A DNA stretch of 64,000 nt from Microvelia longipes (GCA_018340805.1 JACMZG010000032.1:6634371-6698370); one strand, 5' to 3'; shown: positions 1 to 10,599, counted from the stretch's first letter. Program-made: numbers and translations. Notes: generated by a model from the letters alone, not told the origin.

Positions 1-176
1 CGGCACCGGAGGTCCAGGGTTCACAGACCGGAATATGCTCTCAGTTTTTATGAATAGAATTTGATGTAAAATGATTTCGCCATCTTTAGCTTTACTTTGA
101 GCATAGTAGATGTGACCCACCCGAGGTGGTTCCTGCAGGGCGAATACCCTGAAGGGCCAGAAGGCCCTAAAACGGG

Positions 177-210
<34 letters not shown>

Positions 211-212
211 CT
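1..212 (+). mobile_element. SINE family A copy, 5' end cut by window edge
   Basis: The copy begins inside the tRNA-like head, at the box B region (GGTTCACAGACC), and continues through the body to the family tail ending in AAAACGGGCATT followed by (ATT)n. The body matches the full copies at 56,841 and (reverse) 15,156. The missing A box lies outside the window. Family A is tRNA-derived and presumably moved by a LINE; no protein is encoded. Confidence 0.8.
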
Positions 213-603
213 TAATATGGATTATACTTATCGATGGATTACTTCCTTATACTTATTATCAAGACCATACAGTTGATAATGTACTTTAAACACATAATTC
301 ATTTGTAATCTCGGTTTCGGATTGTCAGTGCAAACACGTTATTTTTCTTATAAACCTGTTTCTTATAAAAAAATAGTATAATAAGTTAACCGTGGTAATT
401 ACGAATAGGCAATTATTCATTGCATTCGTGTATTGCAGTTTTGTCTAACCACATTATTTGCAGGCGTTCCGTTAAATCAATTATATTTTATAACAGTGTT
501 ATATATATTAGAGATGGTATCGCTTATCATAATTACAATTTATTGTTAAATCTATTAAAATATTTTGGTGGAATTCAATTAGGCTTATTCATGATAATAT
601 TCT
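213..603. other. AT-rich stretch without a recognised gene
   Basis: Nothing coding is recognised. Positions about 305-365 carry a weak reverse match to the start of repeat family R (GTTTCGGATTGTCAGTGCAA). The 80-codon open frame here has no recognisable composition or motif. Confidence 0.5.
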
Positions 604-746
604 GGCGTGGTGGTCCGTATTGCCGGACGAACGTCCTTTGGAATGCGTGTTTCCGTGCTTAACAATGCATTTCTTGCCTAAGGTTCCGGATTACCCCTCA
701 TAACTTGAGCAGTCACTCAATTATCAAGCACTACTCGTAAGCAATT
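604..746 (+). repeat. Left arm of palindromic family Q
   Basis: It starts TGGCGTGGTGGTCCGTATTG and runs to the 'caagcactactcgtaa' segment, matching the left half of the complete Q palindrome at 40,433-40,860. The right arm is absent; repeat R begins directly after it, so this copy is truncated or was overrun by R. Confidence 0.7.
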
Positions 747-1468
747 TTACTTTTCCTAATTTATACCGTAGGTATATAGGAAAGTATTGTGTTTGCAAAA
801 AACTCCGAAACCGGAATTATCCGTTTCAGGTGTTTTAAAGGCCTTCTGAGTGGTTTTCTCAAAGTTGTCTGTCTGTATGTGTGTGTGTGTCTGTTATCAT
901 CCTAGCGCCTACTGTATTCATGCTAGAGAGTTGAAACTTTGTACAAAAATCAGTCTACCGCTGTAATTGTGCTATTTGATTTTTTTTTTTTTATTGAGAA
1001 TTGGCACGCATGTAGTTATGTATTAGACTAAAACATGTGCCAGGTTTCATCTCATTATCAGCTTTAGTTCAATTTTTATCGAATGACTTGAGTAGGTTTT
1101 TTTTAAAAAAATTGTAAAAAAAATCAGAAAATGATTCAATTGAGTTTAAATTTGGAATAAGTGTTCACATTTACTTAATAAATAATTGCACTAAGTTTCG
1201 TTTTAATACGTCAAGTATATACATGATTTTTGTGGATCATAAAAATTAAGGAGCATTGAGTGTGGTCAGTGCTGTATGGGTGACCGCTGAGAATGATACG
1301 GATGTATTTACTATCTGAAGACGATCAAAGCGAGTCCGTAAACATGTTGCAGTATAAATTTGTTGGATCGTATATTCTGAGCACCAGCGATACGAATCCG
1401 AAGCAGAGAGGATGAGCGTAGCGAATCCGATGTGATGAGGAAAAGTTCCGAGGTACCCCGAACCTCAT
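747..1468 (+). mobile_element. Repeat family R, near-complete copy
   Basis: One of the best R copies. It opens with a hairpin-forming segment (ACTTTTCC...GGAAAG around 'accgtaggt'), then a TG-rich stretch and 'ctgttatcat'. It closes with two imperfect repeats of the GAGCGTAGCGAATCCGA type and ends at GTTCCGAGGTACCCCGAACC. No open reading frame is present, so it is non-autonomous. The superfamily is unknown; there is no clear target duplication. Confidence 0.7.
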
Positions 1469-1628
1469 TTTTTCTGTATATTTCAAAGGAAATACGCTGA
1501 AACCCTTTAGCCCCCCCTTATCTAAAACATATTTGTCTCTGTTAAATAGACATAGCTAAGGCATGTTTAGGATGAGGCTCTATGTTGCACGACACGCCGC
1601 CTGCGCGGTAGAGTCTAGACGTTACAAC

Positions 1629-2153
1629 CAAGGATCTTGATTAAAGGGGGTGACGCACTAAGTCGATTTGCCAAACAAACAAGTGACCCCATCGAAAACC
1701 AAAAAATAGTGAGAATACAACACGAAACACACGTCAAAAACCAACTGCGCATGCTTACAATTATTGAGATTAATTATTTTTAAGACCTGCCTTAACAGCG
1801 CAGGTCTTAAATATTAGAGGCAAACTTACCTCTCAATGGTTTCCCATTGTTTGTTGCATGAGAAGGTTATAAACACGCTTAAATTATCACTCATTAAAGT
1901 GGCAAAGTATAGTCCAAAATTTAAAATTAAATAAGCACAAATGACTTAACAAACACCACAAATGTAACAATCACGAGAGGCACAAAAAAGTTGAAAAGCA
2001 AACTCGACAACCTTGCTACATAACCTGCGTTTGGTGCCTTTTTTCACTATAACCAAAAGGAAAGTAAGTTTGCTCCTATGTCTCTATCTCATAAAACTTC
2101 CATGGGGTCAGAAATGTTCCCTAATGCGTCATCGCCTTTATTCAAAATCCTTG
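1629..2153. mobile_element. hAT-like non-autonomous element P, copy 1
   Basis: The ends are inverted repeats: CAAGGATCTTGA on the left and TCAAAATCCTTG on the right. They are bracketed by the 8-bp direct repeat GTTACAAC (1621-1628 and 2154-2161). An 8-bp target duplication and short TIR fit the hAT superfamily. The copy is 525 bp, exactly the length of the copy at 53,058, and has no transposase frame. A stem-loop (AAGACCTGC...GCAGGTCTT, about 1781-1810) occurs here but not in the other copy. Confidence 0.75.
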
Positions 2154-2165
2154 GTTACAACGCTC

Positions 2166-2760
2166 GAAGCTCCTTAGCTTTTATGATCCAACTAAAATCA
2201 TTGATGTACTTGTCGCTTTTAAACGTAACTTAGTGTACTTATTTAATATGTAAAGGTTTAAACTTAAACAGAGTTCAAACTCAATTGTTGTAAATTTTTT
2301 TAATATACGTATGCAAGATATTTTATAATAATGAATCTAATATAAGTAAAATTGCTGTGCGGTCTTATGACTCATTAGGAAACACAACGTGTGAAATCTA
2401 GCTTTAAAATGGGAGTTATCCGAAAAAAAGAGTAAATAAATTAAGTAATTATTTATATGATTACTAATTATTTATAAATAAAGTAAATTCTTGTGTAAAT
2501 AATAATAACTCTAATTGTTTTATTTAAGGAGGAAGTGCCTCCAACAAGGTTAGTTTGCGAGCACACCCGAATTAAAGACCGCGGATGGATGGAGTGATTA
2601 ACGCTAAGGGCAAAGTTCGCTAAGGGCAAAGTTGTCCAAGCGGTTAATCCGGGCAAAAAATATAAAATAATTAAACTAATGAGATGAAACTTAGCAAATA
2701 TTTTAGTCTAATACATGGCTGCTTGCGTGTTAAATCTCAAATTAAAGACATTTTTTTAGA
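2166..2760 (-). mobile_element. Repeat family R, interrupted reverse copy
   Basis: Two pieces match R in reverse: about 2166-2290 (CTTTTATGATCCAACTAAAA and onward) and 2665-2760 ('gagatgaaacttagcaaata'). About 370 bp between them is unrecognised AT-rich sequence, presumably an insertion or diverged interior. Confidence 0.5.
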
Positions 2761-2910
2761 AAATGTTTAAAAACACGCACAAACTCGCAAATGACCATGA
2801 AATATATTGTGGTCACACTCCATGATCCCACTACCGCCATGACGCCTATTTTATTTAGCGGATTTTATCAACGTAAATTAGCTAAAACAACTTGTTGAGC
2901 AAATACAAGC

Positions 2911-3222
2911 CTTTTTCTATTCATAATCGACCCTAAAATAAGGTATGAAACCAACGATATCGACCAAGCTGATAAAGTCCACAAAGAAAAGAGTAACATC
3001 TATGAGAAATGTATAGAGTATTATAAAGAAAAATTTAGATGACAGCATGGAGATAGGACTTATACAATACATGGCTTATGGTTTGGGTCGAGGGGAACTA
3101 TATCTGATAGGTCTAAAAAGTTCTTTGACGAGATCGGAACGGATCAAATTTTTAGAAAGACTTCTCTCAGAAAATATAATTTTATACTCTTTAGGCATTA
3201 TAAGTCACCACATTTATTCTTA
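2911..3222 (+). pseudogene. Fragment of a non-LTR retrotransposon polyprotein (RT/endonuclease type, C-terminal part)
   Basis: Read in the frame starting at 2911, the strand gives a coding-like peptide with IIDPKIRYETNDIDQ, then HKEKSNIYEKCIEYYKEKF, one TGA stop (3040-3042), and in the same frame HGDRTYTIHGLWFGSRGTIS. From memory of insect retrotransposon proteins, an 'IDPTxRYE' segment followed by 'GLWFGARGTIS' is typical of the end of RT-plus-endonuclease polyproteins (R2-like group); this was not checked. The aspartate of IDP may correspond to an endonuclease active-site residue (inference). There is no RT core and no upstream frame. The frame then runs into AT-rich sequence, so this is a dead, 5'-truncated remnant. 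No host gene context is visible. Confidence 0.55.
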
Positions 3223-3498
3223 ATTAATGCACTTTTCTTATTATTTATTTTACCATATATTTTTTTTTCATTAATTCATATTGTATTATTCTCTTATTTT
3301 TGACTAACCTATTTTTCTTAGCGTTATGTATATACTATGACTTAAATCTACCTTTATCAAAATATTTCTTTTATTAATTTTAATATTTGTCTTCAGATTG
3401 ATAAGTACGCTGTGTACGTAGCAACGCTTTGTATAAAGCCAGCTTTACATATTTTTTTTTTTTTTTTTTTTTGGTATACATGAGAAAAATTAAAAGCT

Positions 3499-3974
3499 AT
3501 TAAAGCTTTTAAGGAGGAATAGGTCCAAAATAATATTCAAAAAAACTAATATTTCGAAGCTTTCGATATAATTTAATCTTTTTCAAGGCTTAACATAATA
3601 AATAATAACAAAACAACAGTTACATGGTTGTTAACAAATAGATGTTTGGACAACAACTGTTTATAAGTAAAGACACCAGTTAAATAAATAACCATTTATT
3701 ATTTTTCAAAAAGTTAATGCATAGACATAAAAAGTAACAAAAAATATAAATTTTTACTAAACTAATGAAAATAAAGTAAGCAAGTAATAAAGTATAAGTA
3801 AAGACGACAGTTAAATATGTCAGTTGTTGTCCAAACATTTATTTGTTAGCAACCATGTAACTGTTTTTTTGTTATAATTTATTATGTTAAGCCTTGAAAA
3901 AGATTAAATTATATCGAAAGCTCACACAATTAGTTTTTATTATTTCGGACCTATTCCTCCTCAAAAGCTTTAAT
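3499..3974. mobile_element. Palindromic element F6
   Basis: Long inverted repeat of about 160 bp per arm. The left arm starts ATTAAAGCTTTTAAGGAGGA; the right arm ends TCCTCCTCAAAAGCTTTAAT. Inner arm landmarks are GTTACATGGTTGTTAACAAA and its complement. The centre is about 150 bp of AT-rich sequence. No coding frame; likely a MITE or foldback element. Confidence 0.75.
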
Positions 3975-4041
3975 AATCTAAAATAGAGGTCCCTATAAAG
4001 TTTTTGTCTTAAAAATTAAAAGCAATTAATGGAACCTTTTA

Positions 4042-4602
4042 GACCAAGAGCCCAGGGGTGTTTTGTTAATAAAAAGTGTAATGGCTGGAACCGGTCTCAA
4101 TTTTTCGTAAATACCTTCCTGAACAAGGATCTGCAATTATGCAGACTCGTATCGGATGGGTGTTCCAGGCAGAACGCACTTTACATGTCAAATTTACCAC
4201 CGAAGTTAATAAAAAGTGTAATGGCTGGAAACGGATTTAATTTTTCGTAAATACCTTCCTGAGCAAGGATCTGCCATTCTGCCGACTCGTATCGGATGGG
4301 CGTCCCAGGCAGAACGCACTTTACAGGTCAAATTTACCACCCATGTTAACAAACAGTGTATGGCTGGAACCGTCTCAATTTTCGTAAATACCTTCCTGAA
4401 CAAGGATCTGCAATTCTGCCGATCGTATCGGATGGGTGTCCCAGGCAGAACCTTTGACCCCTAAAGTGCGTTCTGCCTGGGACACCCATCCGATACGAGT
4501 CGGCAGAATTGCAGATCCTTGTTCAGGAAGGTATTTACGAAAAATTGAGACCGGTTCCAGCCATTACACTTTTATTAACAAAACACCCCTGGGCTCTTGG
4601 AC
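4042..4602. mobile_element. Palindromic element F1, expanded copy with three left arms
   Basis: The ends are GACCAAGAGCCC and GGGCTCTTGGAC, each flanked by TA (4040-4041 and 4603-4604), which suits Tc1/mariner-type target duplication. The two other F1 copies in the window are 286 bp. This one is 561 bp because the left arm recurs about every 140 bp (landmarks near 4064, 4205 and 4345), followed by a single right arm (about 4455-4602). Short open frames inside are by-products of the repeats. Confidence 0.8.
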
Positions 4603-4604
4603 TA

Positions 4605-5340
4605 TTTAAGAAAAACATTTTTTTAGTAATTTTCTGATTAATTTAATATACAAGAAATTAAATTAAATTTAACTTATTAAGATAAAGATTTTTTTCGATC
4701 TTTGTATTGTTCGTGCACTTAATTGATACTTACGGTTAAATACACTTTCTATTTTTATATATTTATATAATACTAAATATTATGTAATTAATTAAAATCA
4801 TAGTAACATAAAACGGAAATAAAAATACGATACTAAAGAGCACTCGGGAACCGCTGGAAGTGGTTAATTTACCTATAGAACTATCACACAAGGCCAAGAT
4901 CGTCTATATTTAATTTCCTACGTATAAACAATAGATTTCAAAATGGAGGAAATGTTCCTAGAGGTTTGTATTTTGATATGAATAATGTCAGGGGTGGTGA
5001 TGTGTGACAGAGTATCTCGTAGGTTTTGAAATATGGGAAGTTTTTAAATATTTGTTATAGCCAAACTTTTTGGGCCAAAAGTGAAAAGTGGTTCATTATT
5101 AGGTATAAAGACAAGAGCTGTTTGGCCATATCGTGGTTTCAGCGTTTTTTGCGCCTAGGCGGCAAAGCAGTCGGTTCTGAAGGACGAGCCACAGATCCTC
5201 GCCCATAACATCATAATCAGATCGGATGTTTTGTAAATTTTGTATTTGTTTGATGACATAAAGAATTAGTGATGAAATTTTTTAAACACGTAAAAAATAG
5301 TGTTCGGAACACTAACGAAGTTGAATTTTGTGTAAAGTTT
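4605..5340. other. No recognised gene
   Basis: AT-rich, ordinary composition. A 60-codon open frame (5026-5208) has no recognisable motif. The segment around 5,150-5,210 is richer in G+C but I cannot assign it. Confidence 0.4.
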
Positions 5341-6050
5341 CATATACAGGGTGTTTCATATAAAGTGTCCACCAAAGAAGGAGGTGATAGTACTCTTGAA
5401 GGGGAACAAAAAATGTTCTATATTATAAACCCCGATCTCTAACCGTTCTCCCACAAGGTCAAATTAAATATTTTTAAAAAATGTTTGATGTCACATTATA
5501 AAATTAATAATAGTGGTTAAACTGTTCAAAGTAGAAAGGTAAAATCGGTCTCATTGGAAAGCTAAGTAAATTTCCTATAGGGCAAACTATTAACTCTGTC
5601 AAATATTTTAGAACTACTGCCCAAAAATTTGCATGAAAATGAGTTTTTGCAAAAAATTTAGGCTGGTTTATGTTTCAGAATTTAAACAAATTTCTCTGAA
5701 AGGAAATTTTAAAAAGAATTCAACTGCTTAATCGGGTTTTAAGCCAAATGGCTCAAATAAATTTAAGGAACTTGATACAGAAAAGTACTTAAGTAGTTTA
5801 AATTAATTGAGTTTGGGGAGATCCAACTTCTCAGAATGCCCTTTTTCGAAAATATGAAATCTAATGAATAATTGGACAAATATTTTTTCACTAAAATTAC
5901 TTCTAGTGGTATTTTAAAATGGTCAGGGTGCAATGAGACTATAGCCACATTTTGGTTGACGCATTTCTCAATGTATTTAGGTTTAAATTTAGGTATAAAA
6001 AGGTAAGGGCCTATGCCACTCTCGCCAATGTCAGCGAAGTTCACTCATAA
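5341..6050. other. Possible decayed mobile element
   Basis: It begins near 5,345 with TACAGGGTGTTTCATATAAA, a kind of terminal sequence common at the ends of insect mobile elements (from memory). A 93-codon minus-strand open frame (5763-6044) has no recognised domain. No matching second end was found, so the element type and boundaries are uncertain. Confidence 0.3.
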
Positions 6051-6670
6051 CATAGCATATCGCTATAATGGATCGTCTTTAAGGCAGATGATACATTTTT
6101 CCTTAATTATATTAAACAGAAATATAAACTTCAATACAGTTAATAAACGCCACTGATGAAAACTGTGTTAGCCTGTTTTCTCCTATCCCTGGTGAAGATT
6201 GTACATTTGTCAACTGTTAAACAATAATCCCAACAAATCATAATGTTTAGCAATGAAAACTTCTAAGTTCGGCAATGCACTCCTAACCATCATGGCAGCT
6301 CTAAACATTTATATGTTTAGTTAATTAATAAAAATGCATTTATGATGTATTTATATTAATTACATCCATTCGGCTCTATTAATCTTCGCCACTGACTTAG
6401 AACTTTAGTAGCATCAACTATGTGTGTGAAACAGCCCTCCCTAGCCACAAGTTTTTTTTAACTAAAATACACGTTAAACATAAACTTCGCCACTGTTAAT
6501 GAACGCCTCAGAGAACATTGAAGTTTGCCAGTCCACTCCTTACTATTTGTTTAAAACATCTCTATACCCACGAATCTATTAACGAAATCGAGTCATCATC
6601 CTGAACGCCACTGACAACATCGAATTTTGCCTGTGTGCTCCTAACTATATGTTTAAAACAAACCTGACAA
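6051..6670. repeat. Region of degenerate short repeats
   Basis: Variants of 'cttcgccactga' and 'gaacgccactgacaacat' recur at irregular spacing (about 6,150, 6,390, 6,485 and 6,605). The phrases 'tgtttaaaacat' and 'cactcctta' also recur. This suggests an old tandem array. Nothing coding is recognised. Confidence 0.4.
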
Positions 6671-6984
6671 CATAGAGATATATTGCTAGAGGGGCCCTAT
6701 TGGTTGAATTTTGAAACATCGAAAAAATAACCTGACCACATTCGATTATCATTTTCATCAAATAAACAAAAAAACAAAACAAATTATATATAGTAGAATG
6801 TTAAAATACAAATCACAACACAAACAATCTGTGGGAAGCCGAAAACAATTGATTAATTATAACCTTAACTATCTCTTGGAGGAGGATTCAATGAGGTTAC
6901 ACAGAGCCCCTGAGAGCCTAAACATGTTTCAGGCCTCTCAATGTATTAAGATAGGCTATGCTCCCTCTAGTAAATATCTCTATG
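6671..6984 (+). mobile_element. TIR element M, near-complete copy
   Basis: The 314-bp unit opens CATAGAGATATATTGCTAGA and closes with the complement, CCCTCTAGTAAATATCTCTATG. Interior landmarks are 'ttggttgaattttgaaac' on the left and 'ggcctctcaatgtattaaga' on the right. The reverse-oriented copy at 12,030 has the same structure. No coding capacity; MITE-like. Its right end is the apparent source of the 71-bp satellite at 15,805. Confidence 0.75.
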
Positions 6985-7591
6985 CCTGACAATGACTCTA
7001 TTAAAGCTTATCATCCTAAATTTTAAATAAACATAAAATTCGCTACTGATAGCATTTGTGTTCACTTTCCATTTTTGAAGCATATTCCCATATTTAAATT
7101 TATTAAAGAAACGCAAATAAAATTCCCTTCAATAATATGCGTCTCTGATTCTTCAATAAATTATAAAATAAAAAAAAAATATTAAGTACGCCTCTGAAAA
7201 AAAAGTTCAAAACAAAACTTATACTACTAAAACAAATTTAATTTCACATAAATAAAAGACTTGAAAATTTCCTTTAAAAAAAGTGATTGTTTGGAAAGAG
7301 AGGGGCGGCTGAAAATCCCCCCAGTGCGCCATTTCTTACGACACTGCTCAAGGCAGTCTGACTGACTGGTCAAATTCTCCCTCTCTCATCTCACTCAAAT
7401 CACCGGTCAGTATCGTATTGTACCCCGAACCATTCACTAATCTTTACAAACAAAAGTACTTCGTATCAAATCTCGTATCGAATTAAAGTTCGTATATTTC
7501 GAACTCAAGTGATTTTTGTGATTAATTCATTCTTAACTGTTAAGATCATATACATTGTCCTATTCGCTCTGAACTTATACTATTTATTTAT

Positions 7592-7596
<5 letters not shown>
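6985..7596. other. No recognised gene
   Basis: AT-rich sequence with a G+C richer island at about 7,290-7,430 (around 'gaggggcggctgaaaatcccc'). I see no gene or repeat I can name. Confidence 0.4.

Positions 7597-7675
<79 letters not shown>
7597..7675. repeat. (AT)n microsatellite
   Basis: Nearly pure AT dinucleotide run of about 75 bp. The open frame crossing it is an artefact of TAT/ATA codons. Confidence 0.95.
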
Positions 7676-7678
<3 letters not shown>

Positions 7679-8112
7679 TATGTTTTTTAATCATTCTTTT
7701 AGTTATATATTTATTTTTATTTACTGTTATATTTGATTATTTATAGCATCTTTTTATCATTATTTATTTATTTTTTTTATAGCTTATAAATTTCTATATT
7801 TTTTTTAAAATTATATTTATATTTATTTTTAACAAGCACTGTTATTAATATTAAATTTTAATTTAATTATATATTTAATCCTTTTAATAATTATTTTATC
7901 AGTATGATAGTTAAGAGATCTAAAAAGTAATTCACAATAGTTTCCATCAGTTTTACGATTCTTTTCTCATAGGTTTTTAGAGATAAATTTATTTAAAAAT
8001 AAATAAATAAAAAATAATCTAAAATAGAAATGTATATACCAAAAAGTAAATTATATGTAAAATGCAAGAAATGTAATAAATATTATTTAATATCCAACTT
8101 TTATTGATACTT
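7676..8112. other. Very AT-rich stretch, nothing recognised
   Basis: Dominated by T/A runs and (TTTA)n-like phrases; no gene or named repeat. Confidence 0.5.
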
Positions 8113-8205
8113 ATGGGATAGTAGACGCATTCACTTGAGGTGGTTCCCGCAGGGTGACTATCCAGATGGGTCTATTGGCCTTACAACGGGCATTTTTTTA
8201 TTTAA
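8113..8205 (+). mobile_element. SINE family A, 3' tail only
   Basis: Matches only the last part of family A: 'gtagacgcattcacttgagg', 'tggttcccgcagggtga', then 'acaacgggcattttttt'. The tRNA-like head is missing, as expected for a 5'-truncated retrotransposed copy. Confidence 0.75.
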
Positions 8206-8208
8206 GAT

Positions 8209-8400
8209 AGATGAAGAATCCGACGTTTCGCTTCCACTGTGTGAGGCATCTTCAGGGATGTAGGACATCATGGATAGAAACACAATGCTCTACAAAACTG
8301 AACAGAGTTCAGTATGTAGAGCATTGTGTTTCTATCCATGATGTCCTACATCCCTGAAGATGCCTCACACAGTGGAAGCGAAACGTCGATTCTTCATCTC
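8209..8400. mobile_element. Palindromic element F3
   Basis: Arms of about 85 bp (GATGAAGAATCCGACGTTTC and onward, complement ending GTCGATTCTTCATC) around a loop of about 30 bp. It sits directly after the SINE A tail. No coding frame. Transcribed, it would fold into a near-perfect hairpin. Confidence 0.8.
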
Positions 8401-8543
8401 TACATTGACGCGCGGTCACCACCGGAAGACCTAAATCTTCATGATGATGACCTATTGTAAAGTCAAAATTATATAACGAATTTGGTTAATAAACGAAATT
8501 GTAAGAGAAGAAGCTTTATCTTTCTCTTCTATACAGTGTATTC

Positions 8544-8800
8544 TTACTTTTCCTCGTTCATACCGTAGGCATAAAGTATACGGCAAGTAATTGCATCTCG
8601 TTATTTCCGGACAAAAATCCGAAACTGGGATTATAACAGAATTATCTATTTTATGTATTTGTAAGACCTCCAAATTGAATTACAACAAGTTATCTATCTG
8701 TATATGTCTGATATAATCGCAGCTCCCTGTGTTTTTATTCTAGAGGGTTAAAACTAAGTACAAAAATAATTTTATCTACTCCTTGTATTGTAAGTTCTAC
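8544..8800 (+). mobile_element. Repeat family R, 5' part
   Basis: Starts with the R hairpin start (TTACTTTTCCTCGTTCATAC) and passes through 'aaatccgaaactgg' and 'tctgtatatgtctgatataa' to 'ttctagagggttaaaacta'. The 3' modules are missing. Confidence 0.65.
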
Positions 8801-9173
8801 TTACAGTCTTGTTATCTCACACTGTAAATGTACTTTTACTCCCTAGGGAGGAAAAGTGAAAGTGTTGCCAACTTGACAGAATTTTTTAATAACATTTTTA
8901 GGAAATATTTAGGATTTTATTCGGTGTTATGTTGGTACTACGGGTAGAATATACAATATACACACGCTAATGTTTACATAACAAATATAGTATTACACAT
9001 TATTCTATTGACAGCTTACAATAAAATAATGTGAAGATAGTGGCTTTATTCTCTCTTCATCAGATTAATTGAATGGTAAGAATAAACTAAACTACAACAA
9101 ATAACAATTAAGGAGCTGAAGAAATATATTAATAGTTGTTAGTATTAGTTCTCTAGTTGTAGATAAAATTTAA
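8801..9173. other. No recognised gene
   Basis: AT-rich. 'ctccctagggagga' near 8,850 is a short palindrome; otherwise unassigned. Confidence 0.35.
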
Positions 9174-9434
9174 TATGCAACAAGAGATGAAAGTTTTCAG
9201 CTCTCGTATTATCTCCCTCGTCAAGCCTCGGAGCCAAAATGTTAGTTAACTTCCCTCGTCAAGCCTCGGGAGCCAAAAATGTTAGTTAACTCCCTCGGCA
9301 AGCCTCGGGAGCTAACTAGTTTATCTCCCTCGGCCTACCGGCCTCGTGAGCTAATGAAGTTTCCTCCTTCGGCGCTTCCTTAGGACGAAACTTTAACTTG
9401 AGCTGTAAAACTTACTTTCATCCCTTGTTGCATA
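9174..9434. mobile_element. TIR element S, copy 1, with internal CCTCGG repeats
   Basis: Ends TATGCAACAAGAGATGAAAG and the complement CTTTCATCCCTTGTTGCATA. The interior holds about four repeats of a 'ctccctcgtcaagcctcggg' unit and small dyads such as CCTCGGC...GCCTCG. It shares this layout and a similar terminus with the element at 39,316. No coding frame; superfamily not assigned. Confidence 0.65.
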
Positions 9435-9479
9435 AATAACTATTAGGTCTTGTTGTGCTATCCAAAAAAAATGTCTATT

Positions 9480-9640
9480 AACCGTTATAATGATTCAGCA
9501 GATATTTTAAAAAATCATACAAAACCCTGAATAATATTAGGATCATTTTAAAATTTAACGCGTGTATTATGGAGCTATGTTCCATCTCATTTTCAGCTCT
9601 TGCTTAATTTTTATTAAATGACACGTATATTCGATTGTTA
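9480..9640 (+). mobile_element. Repeat family R, middle fragment
   Basis: Matches the middle of R: 'taatgattcagcagatattt', 'catctcattttcagctcttg' and 'atttttattaaatgaca'. Neither end is present. Confidence 0.5.
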
Positions 9641-9730
9641 TTGAAAATGTGACTGCTTTAGAGCTAACTGCTATAAGAGGTGGCCTAAAAACTCGGCAAA
9701 GGAGAATTAAGACTCATCTCACCACCACTG

Positions 9731-9795
9731 ATGATGGTCGCTAAGATCGCAATGATGGTCGCTAAGATCGCAATGATGGTCGCTAAGATCCCAAG
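9731..9795 (+). repeat. 21-bp tandem repeat, three copies
   Basis: The unit ATGATGGTCGCTAAGATCGC(A) is repeated three times, so it is in frame with itself and gives a peptide repeat MMVAKIA. I regard that as incidental, since there is no longer frame around it. Confidence 0.9.
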
Positions 9796-9854
9796 CTGGC
9801 TATGTATATTAAATTATATCATTGTGACAACACAAATACTGTTTACTTGTTTTA

Positions 9855-10235
9855 CGACACATATATGTTTTTTTTTAAATACGTTCGAAATCAAAATATT
9901 AACGACACATATATGTTTTTTTTAAATACGTTCAAAATCAAAATATTTACAACACATATATATTTTTTTAAATACGTTAAAAATCAAAATATTTACAACA
10001 CATATATGTTTTTTTAAATACGTTCAAAATCAAAATATTTACAACACATATATGTTTTTTAAATACGTTTAAAATCAAATATTTACAACACATATATGTT
10101 TTTTTAAATACGTTCAAAAACAAAATATGTGTCGCTATATTTACGGCACATATATGTTTTTTTAAATACGTTTAAAATCAAAATATTTACGACACATATG
10201 TTTTTAAATGCGTTCAAAACCAAAATATTATAAAT
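9855..10235. repeat. 48-bp minisatellite, about eight copies
   Basis: Landmarks 'acacatatatgtttttt' and 'aaatacgttcaaaatcaaaa' recur about every 48 bp. Copies differ mainly in the length of the T run and in scattered substitutions. Confidence 0.9.
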
Positions 10236-10404
10236 TAAGTTGAAGGTCGACACAAGTTTATTTATGCATACAATAAACAAATACACGAAGTTGTAGGTAA
10301 ATACACAAGTTTATCCTCGGTTCTTGTCGTTTTAATTTAGTTGTGCATCCGTAAGTGTGGTTAGTAGATGGATAGGTATTAGCTATACAATTGATCTTTT
10401 TTTG

Positions 10405-10545
10405 TCTCAGGACGAACGAATCAAGTCCGAAGGGATATAAAAATGTAATTTTGGTGCATTTAAAATTCAAAGGACGAGCGAATCGATTCCAAATTGAAGA
10501 GAAAGAGCGTAGCGAATCTGACTAGAGGAGGAATAGTTTCGTAAG
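10405..10545 (+). mobile_element. Repeat family R, 3' modules
   Basis: Contains the R 3' motif pair (CAGGACGAACGAATCAAGTC, then 'gagcgtagcgaatctgacta') and 'gaggaatagtttcg'. It faces the reverse R copy that starts at about 10,600, so the two 3' ends lie tail to tail. Confidence 0.55.
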
Positions 10546-10599
10546 AAAATATTAAAATATAATAAATATTATAATTTGTAAAAATCCTAAATAGCTCGG

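Noticed and set aside
5341..5480. A definite transposon terminus (TACAGGGTGTTTCATATAAA)
   Set aside because: No complementary or direct partner end and no target duplication found, so it is only listed as a possible decayed element.
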